The notes: generated by a model from the sequence alone, not told the origin. Positions 1 to 10,010 are shown, numbered from the stretch's first letter. The stretch is DNA of 64,000 bases from JBEKIK01 sp963845975 (GCA_963845975.1 CAWJUD010000002.1:2480001-2544000), one strand, 5' to 3'. A program made the numbers and translations.

Positions 1-2149
1 CGTCGTAAAGCACCTGCGGGCTAAGTTCGAGCGTGACCGACCGCGACTCCTCGATGCATTGACTAAGCAACATATCAAGGTGTTGGATCATGTTCTGCAA
101 CTCCTTGTCCGACACTCGGCGCTTGAGTGTCGTTACGCTTAGCCGGGCCGCATATAAAAGCTGTTGCAGGTGGTCGTGCAAGAGTTGTGCCAGGCGGCGG
201 CGCTCGCGGTGTTCGGTCAAGGTGAGTTCCGACGCCAGGCTTTGCAACTGGGCCGCCCGGTGTTCAAGGGCCTTGTGCAGGGCCTGCAATTCCCTGTCCA
301 TCCGATTGTGTTCGGTTACGTCGCGGGCCGCGGCAAAGACTCCCTGCACCTCGCCGGCCTCGTTCCGGTAGACCGTGGCGTTATAAAGCACGTCGGTCGT
401 GCAACCCGACATGTGACGGATGGTCAATGGGTAGTCGGTAACCGCTCCCTGGGAAAGAACGGCGTGATAACCTTCGTCGGCCTTTTTAGGATCGGTAAAA
501 TAGGCGGAAAAATCGCTGCCTATCAATTGTTCTCGGCTAACACCCGTTACAATTTCCGTGGCCTTGTTCACGTCCGTGATTTGTCCGCCGGGGCTGATGG
601 TCACCAGCGGGTCGAGGCTGGCCTCGATTAAACTGCGGGCGTATAGCGAGGCACTTCGCACTTCTTCCTCCATCCGCTTTTGTTCGGTGATGTCCACGCA
701 AGTACCGATCCATTCATTTATGCTCCCATCTTTTTCCAGAACCGGCACGCCGCGCACGGCTACAGTTCGGTATTCACCGTCGTGGCGGCGCAAGCGATAT
801 TCCGTTTCGTAGAGGTTGCGTGACCGCACCGCTTCGCTCCAAACGGCCTTGGTGCGCTCCCGGTCATCCGGGTGCACGACATTGCTCCATCCCCAGCCCT
901 TGATCTCTTCAACGCTCTGGCCGGTGAACTCGCGCCAATAAGGCATATCATCCACCACCTCGCCCGCCGCGTTGGTAGTCCATACGATTTCGGTCGTGGC
1001 CAAGGTAAGCGAACGGTATCGTCTTTCGCTTTCACTAAGCGCCTTTTCCGCATGCATCCGCGCGGCAACGTCTTCCAACCTGCGGCGGGTCTCTTTATCC
1101 AAGGCTTCGACGGCTTTGGCCAGATCGGCGCTTTTCTCCTGAACCTGCAATCCCAAGGTATCGCGAGCCCTGCGGAGCGCCTCTTCGGCTCGTTTGCGCT
1201 CGGTGTTGTCCTGCATGACAACCTGGATGGCCGGCCGGCCGTCGAAATTGATCTTGGCCCTGGAAGTTGAAATATGAATCGTCTCGCCGTCGAGCCGTAT
1301 CAGTTTCGAGTCGCAAAACGGGGCAATTTTATCGCTACTTTGCACCTGTCTTATTCGATCGGCGACCTGTTGACGATCGTCGGGATGCACAAAACTCAGC
1401 ACCTCCCTGCCGACGATATCATCAGGCCGGGATGCGCCGAACATCCGCGTAAAAGCGGGATTGACGTAAATGTATTTGCCCTCGCGATGCACTGCTATGG
1501 CCAAGGGTGAAAGCTCTACCAGGGATTGGTAGCGGTGTTCGCTATCGCGCAAAGCGGTTTCGACCTTTCTCTGCTGCCGGCTTTCGATGATCTGCCACTC
1601 GCCGGATTGCTTGATCAAGGCGAATTGATGGTTGCTGACCACGTCGATCAATTCATAGGCCCCGCATTTCTCCATGCAATAAGTGCAGATGGCGATCATC
1701 CGGTAGTTGCCGATCACATCGTTGACCACTGCTTCGTAATCGGAGAAATCCTTCCAATCCTGCTTTTCCAGCCAAAAGGTATTGCCAGTCAGCCGAAGGC
1801 CCTCGTAACCGCGCCCTCGGGCGTATTTTTCTTTGTCTATCCAGCCTTGCAGCACCCGATCGGCCTCGAATTTTCCGGTCACCGTATACCACTGGCTATA
1901 ATCGAGAATTTCTATCTGGCCGCGGCGAAGATAATCGTCCAAGCCGGGCACGGCCTTGTGCAACGCCGTCTTGGCCTCCTCAACATCCAGAGGCCGGGAA
2001 GTAATCCACATGCAGAACTCATTCTGCTGCAAACCCTCGCGAATATAGGGCACCAGGATGTCGATGAGATCTTGTTTTGACTGATAGAATTGGCAAAAAT
2101 GCGTTCCCCAGGGTACATCGCCAATAACGTCAATGCCGGATCTAGTCAT
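1..2149 (-). CDS. MEDS/PAS sensor histidine kinase, 3' end beyond the left edge
   Basis: The reading frame is open from an ATG at 2149 to base 1, so about 716 residues are seen and the C-terminus is missing. The first ~180 residues resemble the MEDS (DcmR-type sensory) domain, with an early GTHFCQFY stretch. Three PAS-type segments follow, each with the 'VHPDDR' or 'DITEQKR' style borders, separated by a coiled linker. Near residue 650 comes a HisKA_3 dimerisation motif, RRRLAQLLHDHLQQ, whose first histidine is the likely phospho-acceptor. The HATPase domain should lie outside the window. Such proteins are soluble NarL-class sensors; the ligand cannot be told. No partner regulator is visible here. 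Confidence 0.85.
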   Translation of the reverse strand, partial: MTRSGIDVIGDVPWGTHFCQFYQSKQDLIDILVPYIREGLQQNEFCMWITSRPLDVEEAKTALHKAVPGLDDYLRRGQIEILDYSQWYTVTGKFEADRVLQGWIDKEKYARGRGYEGLRLTGNTFWLEKQDWKDFSDYEAVVNDVIGNYRMIAICTYCMEKCGAYELIDVVSNHQFALIKQSGEWQIIESRQQRKVETALRDSEHRYQSLVELSPLAIAVHREGKYIYVNPAFTRMFGASRPDDIVGREVLSFVHPDDRQQVADRIRQVQSSDKIAPFCDSKLIRLDGETIHISTSRAKINFDGRPAIQVVMQDNTERKRAEEALRRARDTLGLQVQEKSADLAKAVEALDKETRRRLEDVAARMHAEKALSESERRYRSLTLATTEIVWTTNAAGEVVDDMPYWREFTGQSVEEIKGWGWSNVVHPDDRERTKAVWSEAVRSRNLYETEYRLRRHDGEYRTVAVRGVPVLEKDGSINEWIGTCVDITEQKRMEEEVRSASLYARSLIEASLDPLVTISPGGQITDVNKATEIVTGVSREQLIGSDFSAYFTDPKKADEGYHAVLSQGAVTDYPLTIRHMSGCTTDVLYNATVYRNEAGEVQGVFAAARDVTEHNRMDRELQALHKALEHRAAQLQSLASELTLTEHRERRRLAQLLHDHLQQLLYAARLSVTTLKRRVSDKELQNMIQHLDMLLSQCIEESRSVTLELSPQVLYD

Positions 2150-2523
2150 GATTTATCTCAAGCGGTGCTAGCTAGCATCAGGGTAAACATGCGGCTAAGT
2201 ACGTGATAAATGCAAATAATCCCCGCATATTTGCCTATTATTTATTTATCGCAACCCTAACTTTCTTTATTTATAGTACTTTGTAGTCATGGGCAGGATA
2301 AGGGTTTTCCCTATGCCGGGTTAGTGATTGTCCCGATTTGTAAGTTTCCTAGGTGATTTACAATTTGCGGTATCGAAATTGGTAACGCGCAGGGGAAGAG
2401 GTTTTTTTAGAAAAAAAGGGCAGTAAAAACCGGGACCTTCCGCCAGCCGCCGTTGTTAAACAAAATTAAGACGCCAGAGGCCTGATGAACCGCTCCATTA
2501 AACATGCATGGAGGAGATATGCC
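2150..2523. other. A+T-rich intergenic region between divergent genes
   Basis: This stretch separates the leftward sensor kinase from the rightward BON gene and must hold both promoters. It is rich in short TTTATT and TTTA runs around 2220-2280 and contains poly-T and poly-A tracts near 2402-2417. I see no convincing -35/-10 pair and no ORF. Confidence 0.5.
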
Positions 2524-2859
2524 ATGTCAATCAGCGATATGAAATCGCCCAGTCTAAGCGACGAATCCAAGAATCATGCATTTGCGAATCGGGAAACGAG
2601 AAAAACCGCCGAAGACCGGCTTCGCCATTCGGACTACCTTGAACTGAGAAACGTGTCCTGCGATTTTCAGGAAGGGATTCTCACGCTCCGGGGACGCGTG
2701 CCCAGTTATCATTTAAAACAATTGGCTCAATCGCTTCTTTGCGAACTGGCGGGAATATTGAAACTTAATAACCAATTGGAGGTCGTCCCTTCCAGGGACG
2801 TCAGGCAATCCAATTGCCGTCCAATCAACCATAACCCCCAGCCGCGCCGCTATATTTAA
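2524..2859 (+). CDS. Small BON-domain protein
   Basis: A 111-residue protein. The ATG at 2524 is preferred over an ATG 39 bases upstream because GGAGGAG lies just before it. Residues ~35-95 form one BON-like domain (AEDRLRHSDYLELRNV, then GILTLRGRVPSYHLKQLAQ, then LNNQLEVV), the alpha/beta fold of OsmY-type proteins that often binds membranes or phospholipid. There is no signal peptide, so it is probably cytoplasmic. It lies 47 bases upstream of csrA in the same direction, so the two may be co-transcribed. The C-terminal tail (~15 residues, Asn/Pro/Arg rich) is probably unstructured. The function in this organism is unknown. Confidence 0.7.
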   Translation: MSISDMKSPSLSDESKNHAFANRETRKTAEDRLRHSDYLELRNVSCDFQEGILTLRGRVPSYHLKQLAQSLLCELAGILKLNNQLEVVPSRDVRQSNCRPINHNPQPRRYI

Positions 2860-2906
2860 CTTTTAAACATGATGTGTTTTTACATTACTCAATAAGGAGA
2901 TTGATA

Positions 2907-3131
2907 ATGCTGGTACTAACGCGAAAAAACGGTGAAACGGTTTGCATCAATCAAAGGATCGAAGTCAAGGTGCTGTCTATCAGTCGAAACACGGTGAAAC
3001 TCGGCTTTTCGGCTCCGCCGCAAGTAAACATTCGCCGTCAAGAACTCAGCCCCGTGATCAAACGGCAGGTCCGTTGCGACCGCAAACCTCTGCCCGCGAC
3101 CGCCGTTTATCATTCGTTGGCTTCGTATTGA
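2907..3131 (+). CDS. csrA: Carbon storage regulator CsrA
   Basis: A 74-residue CsrA/RsmA family RNA-binding protein. The ATG at 2907 has AAGGAG upstream and gives the canonical N-terminus MLVLTRKNGE. The beta strands that form the dimer are recognisable (IEVKVLSISRNTVKLGFSAP), ending in VNIRRQEL, the place of the RNA-binding V-H-R-E-E segment of classic CsrA. Here His is replaced by Arg. The ~20-residue tail after this motif is longer than in E. coli CsrA. CsrA dimers bind GGA motifs in mRNA leaders and control translation. A csrA-like remnant follows directly. Confidence 0.88.
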   Translation: MLVLTRKNGETVCINQRIEVKVLSISRNTVKLGFSAPPQVNIRRQELSPVIKRQVRCDRKPLPATAVYHSLASY

Positions 3132-3264
3132 CAATGCCATCGACATCGTGGTTCTTGAGGTTAACTGCAACGATGTAAAACTCGGCATTATCTGTCCTGA
3201 TGATATGCTGGTTCGTTGCGACGATAACCGCAAAAAAAGCGGAACCGCTCCCCGGCCGCGGTAA
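3106..3264 (+). pseudogene. Second csrA-like fragment without a start codon
   Basis: The frame shifted relative to csrA and overlapping its last codons reads WLRIDNAIDIVVLEVNCND, then VKLGIICPDDMLVRCDD. This matches the beta2-beta5 part of CsrA (compare IEVKVLSISRNTVKLG in the neighbour). The normal first strand MLVLTR is absent and an in-frame stop lies upstream without an ATG or GTG between. It is best read as the 3' part of a tandem csrA duplication that lost its 5' end, or a fusion broken by an indel. A terminator follows it. Confidence 0.55.
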
Positions 3265-3638
3265 TTCTTCTAATCCAGTAGGAAAGCTGTTCCCGCCCGT
3301 CTTTTCAGAAAATTTAACCAGAAAGACAGACGTTCCTGCCTGTCTTTCTTTTCAAGACGGATGAGAATCTCCGGCATCCTTAATTTGCCTACTCCTTTGT
3401 GCCTGGAATCCGTGATTAAGTCCGCCGCCATGCCACCCTATCGTGGGGATCGCTCCAAACGGCACTTCACGCTATGCTTGCAGGGAACTTTTTTCAGGCC
3501 GGCTTCGTCGAAACAATAGGATCATTTTTTGGAAACCAGTCCCTGCACTCTTAAGGGCCAATTTGTCGGCAATGAAGCCGGAAAATGCCCATATAAATTT
3601 TAGTATCTCCGCCAGGTTATTCAGATGGAGCCCCAGCC
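3265..3638. other. Intergenic region before the alpha-2-macroglobulin gene
   Basis: No ORF of coding character. It begins with the csrA-side terminator at 3321-3352; the remainder is expected to carry the promoter of the long downstream gene, but no clear boxes are seen. Confidence 0.5.
3321..3352 (+). terminator. Rho-independent terminator after csrA
   Basis: AAAGACAG and CTGTCTTT form a perfect 8-bp stem around a ~10-base loop, followed by CTTTT. It would end the BON-csrA transcript. Confidence 0.75.
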
Positions 3639-6600
3639 ATGAAAATATATGTATTATTCGGTCTTTTTACATTCGGCGGCATTTTTTTTGGAGGTTTGGC
3701 CGTGTCAGCAACGGTTTTAACGGACATGCAGTCCCAGCGCGAGCAGGCTTACAAATCCTATCAGCAGGGCAATTACAAGGACGCCTACGAAATATATCGC
3801 AAGTTGGCCCTGGACCCCAACGACGATCCGCGCCTGGCCGGCGGCGATCTAAGCATGGCGACCTCCTGCCTCCAGTCGCTTAACCGTGTCGAGGAGATCG
3901 ACGAATTTCGCGAAGCGGTCGTCGGAGTCCATAAAAACAACTGGCGATTGCTTCAAGCCGCCGCCGCCAACTACCTTAACGAACCGCATTACGGCTTCAT
4001 GGTGGCGGGCAAGTTTTATCGTGGCAACAAGCGGGGCGGCGGGAACCTGGTCAACGCAAACAATCGCGACCGAATCCGGGCCCTGCAACTCATGGTCCAG
4101 GCCATACCCATGGCCCAAAAAGACGACAACCACCGTGAAGGGGGCGCTTTCTTTCTATCTCTGGCCGATATGTTATTGGCCGGTCACAGGGGCGAAGAGG
4201 CCTGGCGCTTGCAATATCTCAGCGATCTGAAAGTCCTGCCCGACTACGAACCCGGCTGGGGCAACTATCGCGAAACTCGCGGCGCGCCGGTCGATGCCGA
4301 GGGCAAACCGGTCTTTCACACGATTCCCAAGAGTTTTGAGGCCGCTCAGTCCGACGGACAATGCTGGCGGTGGTGTTTGCAACAAGCGGCGGAATTCGAT
4401 CCCAGCCTTATTGACAATGCGCGTAAACAATTCGCCGACTTTCTTTACCAGCAGTTCGGCGTGCAAACAATAGCCGATTACGGCTGGCGTTTCGGTCGGA
4501 TGCAGACCGACGACACCAAAACCGACGAAAGCGGAACTTTCGCCTTGCACACTTTGGGCGAAAACGAAACCGTCGCCCGGCTGGCCACGGGCGTAAAACG
4601 CTTCGAACTGCCCGACGAATTCAATTTCATTAAAATTTACCAACAAATCGCCGCCAATCCGAAAAGCGGTTATGCCCTCGAGTCCTTGGAGCAATTGGCG
4701 CAAATCTTCGAAAACCGCCGGCAGTATCCCAAGGCCGCCGATTACTGGCGGCGTTTGATAAAAGAATTCCCCGACGCCGATAAAAACAGGCGCCAAGGCT
4801 GGAAAGACCGATTGCAACAAATCGTGGGGAATTGGGGGCAATTCGAGCAGGTAACAACCCAGCCCGCGGGCAAGGGGGCAACGGTCGAATTCCGTTTTCG
4901 CAACGGCACGGCCGTGGATTTTACCGCCCATGAAATCAAAATCGATAAATTTCTCGATGACGTTAAAGCATACCTGAAATCCAATCCGCAAGAGGTCAAC
5001 TGGGAAAAGATCGACTTCGGCAACATCGGCCACCGACTCTTGGAAAAGAGCCGGGAACAATATCTCGGCCGGCAGGTTGCCCAGTGGCAAATGGATCTGA
5101 AGCCGCGAGAAAATCATTTCGATCGCCGCGTAACCGTGACCACGCCGCTATCCAAGCCCGGGGCGTATCTTGTCGAAGCCAAAATGAAGGATGGCAACGC
5201 CAATTTCATCGTACTGTGGGTAGACGACACGGCCATAGTGAAAAAGCCCATGGACGGCAAAACCTTTTACTTCGTCGCCGACGCCGTTACCGGCAAGCCC
5301 GTGGCCAAAGCCAACCTCGAGTTTTTCGGCTGGCAACGCAGGCAACTCCAAAACGGCCGCCCGGAAATACTCGTCAAGGATTTCGCCGAATATACCGACG
5401 CCGACGGCCAGGTGATTCTCGATCTCAAGCGTCAGCCGCAGGAGTATCAGTGGCTCATCATCGCCCGGACCACTGAAGGGCGCCTGGCTTATCTGGGTTT
5501 CACCAACGTGTGGCGGGCCAATTGGTACGATCAACAATACAACGCCACCAAGGTCTACACCATAACCGATCGCCCGGTGTATCGGCCCGATCAGACGGTG
5601 AAATACAAATTCTGGGTCCGCCACGCCCAGTACGACATGCAAGACGTCTCCGATTTTGCCAACCGCGAATTCACAATTGAAATTTATAATCCCAAGGGTG
5701 AAAAAGTCGCTTCGGAAGCAAAGAAAGCCGACGCCTGGGGCGGGTTGGAAGGGGAATATAAAATCCCAGCCGACGCTCCGCTGGGCGTTTTCAATCTCAC
5801 CATAAAAGACCACGGCGGCGGCAGTTTCCGCGTCGAGGAATATAAAAAGCCCGAGTTTGAAGTCACTGTCGACGCCCCGGACAAACCGGTCATGCTGGGC
5901 GAAAAAATCTCCGCCACGATCAAGGCAAAATACTACTTCGGCTCGCCCGTCACGAAGGCAAAGGTGAAGTACAAAATCTATCGTTCCAGCCACACCGAGC
6001 AATGGTATCCGTGGGGGCCTTGGGATTGGCTCTACGGTCCCGGTTATTGGTGGTTCGCCTACGATTACGATTGGTATCCCGGCTGGCGTAGTTGGGGCTG
6101 CCTGCGACCGCTTCCCTTCTGGTGGCCGCGCGGAAATCAGCCCCCGGAATTGGTTGCCGACCAGGAAGTCGACATCGGACCGGACGGCACGGTGAAGGTC
6201 GAGATCGACACCGCCGTGGCCAAGGCCATCCATCCCGACGAGGACCACAAATATTCGATCACCGCCGAAGTGGTCGACGAGTCGCGGCGGACGATCGTCG
6301 GTACGGGAAATGTGCTGGTGGCGCGCAAGCCGTTCAGCGTCTACGCCTGGGTCGATCGCGGTTATTACCGCGTGGGCGATACGATCCAGGTCGGACTGTC
6401 GGCCCGTACCATCGATGGCAAACCCGTCCAGGGCAAAGGCGAACTTGCGCTGCTGAAAATCAGTTATGAAAAAGACAAGTCGGTGGAAACGTCCGTGCAA
6501 ACCTGGCAGATCGATACAAATGAACAGGGCCAGGCCCATGAGCAGATAACAGCAGGTCAGGCCGGGCAGTATCGACTATCTTATAAGCTGACAGTCTCCC

Positions 6601-9600
6601 CTCGCCCTTTGGGAGAGGGGCCGGGGGTGAGGGGAGAGCCAGACTCAGCCGCTAACAGCCCTCACCCTAACCCTCTCCCAAAGGGAGAGGGGACCGCGAA
6701 AACCATTGAAGGCGGCTATATCTTCACGATCATCGGCGAAGGCATCGATGCCGCGCAATTCCGCTTCAATCGCCTGGAACTCGTTCCGGACAAGCGCGAA
6801 TACGCCCCGGGTGAAACCGTCAAATTGCAGATCAACACCGATCGCATCGGTGGTACTGTGTTGTTGTTCCTCCGACCTTCCAACGGCATTTATCTGCCGC
6901 CTAAGGTGATCCACATGGACGGCAAGGGTACAGTTTACGACCTGGCCGTGGTGAAAAAAGACATGCCGAACTTTTTCATCGAGGCCGTGGCCGTTGCCGA
7001 CGGCCGGGTAAACAACGAGGTGAAAGAAATCGTCGTCCCGCCGGAAAAACGCGTGCTAAACGTGGAAATCAAACCCTCGGCCGAAGCATATAAGCCGGGC
7101 GAAAAGGCCAAAGTCAAAATCAAGCTCACCGATTTCAGCGGCGAGCCGTTTTCCGGCTCCACCGTGGTGGCGATATACGATAAATCGCTGGAATACATCT
7201 CCGGCGGATCGAACGTGCCCGACATCAAGGAATTTTTCTGGAAATGGCGGCGCAGCCATTATCCCAATAATAACGAAAACAGCCTGGCCCGATGGTTCGC
7301 GGCCTTTGTGCGGCCCAACGACAAAGGCATGGCCGACTTGGGCATATTCGGCGGCACGGTGGCCGAAGAAATGGGTGAAGCCGTACAAGTGGTATCGCTA
7401 GGCCGGGCAGGCGGTTTTGGCGGCGGGACGGGCATGCCAACAGGAGCGGCTTTTACAGCCCGGGGCGAAATGGCCAAAAGCGCAATCATGCCTGCTGCTC
7501 CTGCGGCCATGGCAGGAATGCCTCCCATGACAGGAAAGGACAATAACTTAAAGATGCCGATGGAAAAGGCCGCCGAGAGCGGCGCTGCGCCGCTGGTTGA
7601 GCCAACCGTGCGGACAAAATTCGCCGACACGGCCCTGTGGGTCGGCGCGCTAACAACCGAAAAAGACGGCACCGCCGAAGTATCGCTCGACATGCCCGAG
7701 AATTTGACCACCTGGCGAATCAAGGTCTGGGGCATGGGACACGGCACAAAGGTTGGCGAAGGATTCACCGATGTTGTTACCCGCAAAGATCTCATCATCC
7801 GCATGGAAGCCCCGCGCTTCTTCGTGCAGACCGACGAAGTCGTGCTCTCGGCAATCGTGCACTATTACCTGAAGACGAAAAAGGCCGCCAAGGTGTTACT
7901 CGAATTGGATGGTAAAACATTGGAGCCGATGAACGAATTAACCCAGTCTGTCCAGATCGATCCCAACGCCGAAGCCCGCGTCGATTGGCGCGTAAAAGTG
8001 CTGGATGAAGGCGAGGCCGTTGTACGCATGAAGGCCCTGACCGACGAGGAATCGGACGCCATGGAGCAGAAATTCCCCTGCTACATACATGGGATGTTAA
8101 AGACGGATTCCTACTCCGGCGCAATACGGCCGAAAGACGAAAACGGCAAAATTACATTTAACGTGCCGGAAAAACGCCGGCCCAAGCAGTCGCGGCTCGA
8201 AGTGCGATATTCGCCCACCCTGGCTGCAGCAATGGTCGACACCCTGCCATACATGGTCGATTATCCCTATGGCTGCACCGAGCAGACGCTGAATCGCTTC
8301 CTGCCCACCGTGATCACGCAAAAGGTCCTCTTAGACATGAAGCTTAATTTGAAAGAAATCCAGGAAAAACGGACCAACCTTAACGCACAGGAAATCGGCA
8401 GCGACTCCGACCGCGCCAAACAATGGAAGCGTTTTGACCGCAATCCGGTTTTCGACGAGGTTGAAGTCCGCAACATGGTTAAGGAGGGCGTCGACCGGAT
8501 TACGAACATGCAGCTTTCCGATGGCGGCTGGGGTTGGTTCTCAGGCTGGGGCGAGTGTTCCTCGCCTCACACCACGGCCTATGTGGTCCACGGCCTGCAA
8601 ATCGCCCGGCAAAACGACGTGGCCCTGGTGCCCGGTGTATTGGAGCGCGGCATCGAGTGGCTGAAACGCTATCAGGACGAGCAAATTCAGCTCCTCAAGA
8701 ATGCGGCCGTCAAGGACAAGCCCGCCAGTCTCCGCTGGAAGGATCACGCCGACAACCTCGACGCCTTTGTTTACATGGTCCTTGTCGACGGTGGAGAAAA
8801 AAATGCCGACATGCTCGAGTTTTTATATCGCGACCGTACGAAACTTTCCGTCTATGCGATGGCCATGTACGGAATTGCCCTGGAAAAACAGGGCGAAAAG
8901 GAAAAACTCGACATGATCATGCGGAACATCGGGCAGTACGTCCAACAGGACGACGAGAACCAAACGGCCTGGCTCCGCCTGCCCGACGGTTATTGGTGGT
9001 ACTGGTACGGCAGCGAATACGAGGCCCACGCCTATTATCTCAAGCTATTGTCAAAAACCGATCCCAAGGGCGAGTTGGCCGCGCGGATCGTCAAGTATCT
9101 CTTAAATAATCGCAAGCATGCCACTTATTGGAATTCGACCCGCGACACGGCATTGTGCATCGAGGCCATGGCCGACTTCATCCGCGCCAGCGGCGAGGCA
9201 GAGCCGAATATGACCGTCGAGGTTTATTTCGACGGCAAGCTGCAAAAGGCCGTGGAAATTACGCCCAAGAACCTCTTCACATTCGACAACAAACTCGTGC
9301 TCGAAGGCGAAGAACTTTCCACGGGACAACACCAGGTGGAACTAAAGAAAAAAGGCACGGGCCCGTTGTATTTCAACGGCTACGCCACCAATTTCACCTT
9401 GGAAGATTTCATCACCAAGGCCGGGCTGGAAATAAAGGTCAACCGCAAGTACTATAAACTGGTCAAGGCCGATAAGACGATCAAGGCCGCCGGATTGCGC
9501 GGCCAGGCGGTCGATCAAAAAGTCGAGAAATACGAGCGTCAGGAATTGCCCAGCGGCGCTGAACTAAAAAGCGGCGACCTGGTGGAAATCGAATTGGAAA

Positions 9601-9899
9601 TCGACTCCAAGAACGATTACGAATACCTGATCTTCGAGGACATGAAACCCGCCGGTTTCGAACCGGTCGACCAGCGATCCGGTTACACGGGCAATGAGAT
9701 TGGGGCCTACGTCGAATTCCGCGACAACCGGGTGGTGTTCTTCGCCCGCGCATTGGCCCGGGGCAAACACAGCGTTTCCTACCGCATGCGGGCCGAGATT
9801 CCCGGCAAATTCAGCGCCCTGCCCACTAGAGCCTCGGCCATGTACGCGCCGGAGCTAAAAGGCAATTCCGACGAATTGAAAATCGGGGTAAGAGACTAG
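3639..9899 (+). CDS. Alpha-2-macroglobulin family protein with thioester
   Basis: A 2,086-residue bacterial alpha-2-macroglobulin-like protein. Residues 1-~25 form a signal peptide without lipobox cysteine, so it is exported but not an obvious lipoprotein. The next ~400 residues hold TPR-like helices (QREQAYKSYQQGNYKDAYEI), then macroglobulin beta domains. A flexible Met/Ala/Pro-rich bait-like stretch lies around residues 1265-1310. The intact thioester motif PYGCTEQ is at residues ~1544-1549, followed by the alpha-helical thioester domain (DGGWGWFSGWGE). Family members trap proteases in the periplasm and in other bacteria often pair with penicillin-binding protein 1C; no such gene is adjacent. 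A palindromic repeat is inserted in frame at residues ~987-1018. Confidence 0.92.
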   Translation: MKIYVLFGLFTFGGIFFGGLAVSATVLTDMQSQREQAYKSYQQGNYKDAYEIYRKLALDPNDDPRLAGGDLSMATSCLQSLNRVEEIDEFREAVVGVHKNNWRLLQAAAANYLNEPHYGFMVAGKFYRGNKRGGGNLVNANNRDRIRALQLMVQAIPMAQKDDNHREGGAFFLSLADMLLAGHRGEEAWRLQYLSDLKVLPDYEPGWGNYRETRGAPVDAEGKPVFHTIPKSFEAAQSDGQCWRWCLQQAAEFDPSLIDNARKQFADFLYQQFGVQTIADYGWRFGRMQTDDTKTDESGTFALHTLGENETVARLATGVKRFELPDEFNFIKIYQQIAANPKSGYALESLEQLAQIFENRRQYPKAADYWRRLIKEFPDADKNRRQGWKDRLQQIVGNWGQFEQVTTQPAGKGATVEFRFRNGTAVDFTAHEIKIDKFLDDVKAYLKSNPQEVNWEKIDFGNIGHRLLEKSREQYLGRQVAQWQMDLKPRENHFDRRVTVTTPLSKPGAYLVEAKMKDGNANFIVLWVDDTAIVKKPMDGKTFYFVADAVTGKPVAKANLEFFGWQRRQLQNGRPEILVKDFAEYTDADGQVILDLKRQPQEYQWLIIARTTEGRLAYLGFTNVWRANWYDQQYNATKVYTITDRPVYRPDQTVKYKFWVRHAQYDMQDVSDFANREFTIEIYNPKGEKVASEAKKADAWGGLEGEYKIPADAPLGVFNLTIKDHGGGSFRVEEYKKPEFEVTVDAPDKPVMLGEKISATIKAKYYFGSPVTKAKVKYKIYRSSHTEQWYPWGPWDWLYGPGYWWFAYDYDWYPGWRSWGCLRPLPFWWPRGNQPPELVADQEVDIGPDGTVKVEIDTAVAKAIHPDEDHKYSITAEVVDESRRTIVGTGNVLVARKPFSVYAWVDRGYYRVGDTIQVGLSARTIDGKPVQGKGELALLKISYEKDKSVETSVQTWQIDTNEQGQAHEQITAGQAGQYRLSYKLTVSPRPLGEGPGVRGEPDSAANSPHPNPLPKGEGTAKTIEGGYIFTIIGEGIDAAQFRFNRLELVPDKREYAPGETVKLQINTDRIGGTVLLFLRPSNGIYLPPKVIHMDGKGTVYDLAVVKKDMPNFFIEAVAVADGRVNNEVKEIVVPPEKRVLNVEIKPSAEAYKPGEKAKVKIKLTDFSGEPFSGSTVVAIYDKSLEYISGGSNVPDIKEFFWKWRRSHYPNNNENSLARWFAAFVRPNDKGMADLGIFGGTVAEEMGEAVQVVSLGRAGGFGGGTGMPTGAAFTARGEMAKSAIMPAAPAAMAGMPPMTGKDNNLKMPMEKAAESGAAPLVEPTVRTKFADTALWVGALTTEKDGTAEVSLDMPENLTTWRIKVWGMGHGTKVGEGFTDVVTRKDLIIRMEAPRFFVQTDEVVLSAIVHYYLKTKKAAKVLLELDGKTLEPMNELTQSVQIDPNAEARVDWRVKVLDEGEAVVRMKALTDEESDAMEQKFPCYIHGMLKTDSYSGAIRPKDENGKITFNVPEKRRPKQSRLEVRYSPTLAAAMVDTLPYMVDYPYGCTEQTLNRFLPTVITQKVLLDMKLNLKEIQEKRTNLNAQEIGSDSDRAKQWKRFDRNPVFDEVEVRNMVKEGVDRITNMQLSDGGWGWFSGWGECSSPHTTAYVVHGLQIARQNDVALVPGVLERGIEWLKRYQDEQIQLLKNAAVKDKPASLRWKDHADNLDAFVYMVLVDGGEKNADMLEFLYRDRTKLSVYAMAMYGIALEKQGEKEKLDMIMRNIGQYVQQDDENQTAWLRLPDGYWWYWYGSEYEAHAYYLKLLSKTDPKGELAARIVKYLLNNRKHATYWNSTRDTALCIEAMADFIRASGEAEPNMTVEVYFDGKLQKAVEITPKNLFTFDNKLVLEGEELSTGQHQVELKKKGTGPLYFNGYATNFTLEDFITKAGLEIKVNRKYYKLVKADKTIKAAGLRGQAVDQKVEKYERQELPSGAELKSGDLVEIELEIDSKNDYEYLIFEDMKPAGFEPVDQRSGYTGNEIGAYVEFRDNRVVFFARALARGKHSVSYRMRAEIPGKFSALPTRASAMYAPELKGNSDELKIGVRD
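6595..6692. repeat. Palindromic repeat pair inserted in frame in the alpha-2-macroglobulin gene
   Basis: Two copies of a G/C-rich element (CCCTTTGGGAGAGGGG core, with GGGGGTGAGGG beyond) face each other as ~36-bp inverted arms around a ~25-bp spacer. The frame stays open across the whole insert, giving Pro/Gly-rich residues (RPLGEGPGVRGE, PHPNPLPKGEG) foreign to the family. Related copies are in ileS and two intergenic regions. Confidence 0.85.
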
Positions 9900-9904
9900 A
9901 GATT

Positions 9905-10010
9905 AGCACGGGGATTGGAATTTAGCCCGGATGCTTGTGTCCGGCCTTATGTAAAGCCGCGACGGGCACCGACGCGAAGCGTTGGTTGGTTGGTCACGGT
10001 TTAGATACTC
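9905..10010. repeat. Intergenic repeat, GCCGCGA...GCACC family
   Basis: The segment AAGCCGCGACGGGCACC with following GCGAAGC recurs after purine nucleoside phosphorylase (19215-19320) in a similar setting, directly after a stop codon. It is likely a dispersed extragenic element. Confidence 0.5.

Noticed and set aside
164..1452. Rightward ORFs at the left end
   Set aside because: They are antisense to the long leftward sensor kinase frame, whose translation shows clear MEDS, PAS and HisKA_3 motifs.
4173..6539. Long minus-strand ORFs (314 and 463 codons) in the alpha-2-macroglobulin gene
   Set aside because: They lie antisense to a gene with an intact thioester motif and have no domain-like sequence.
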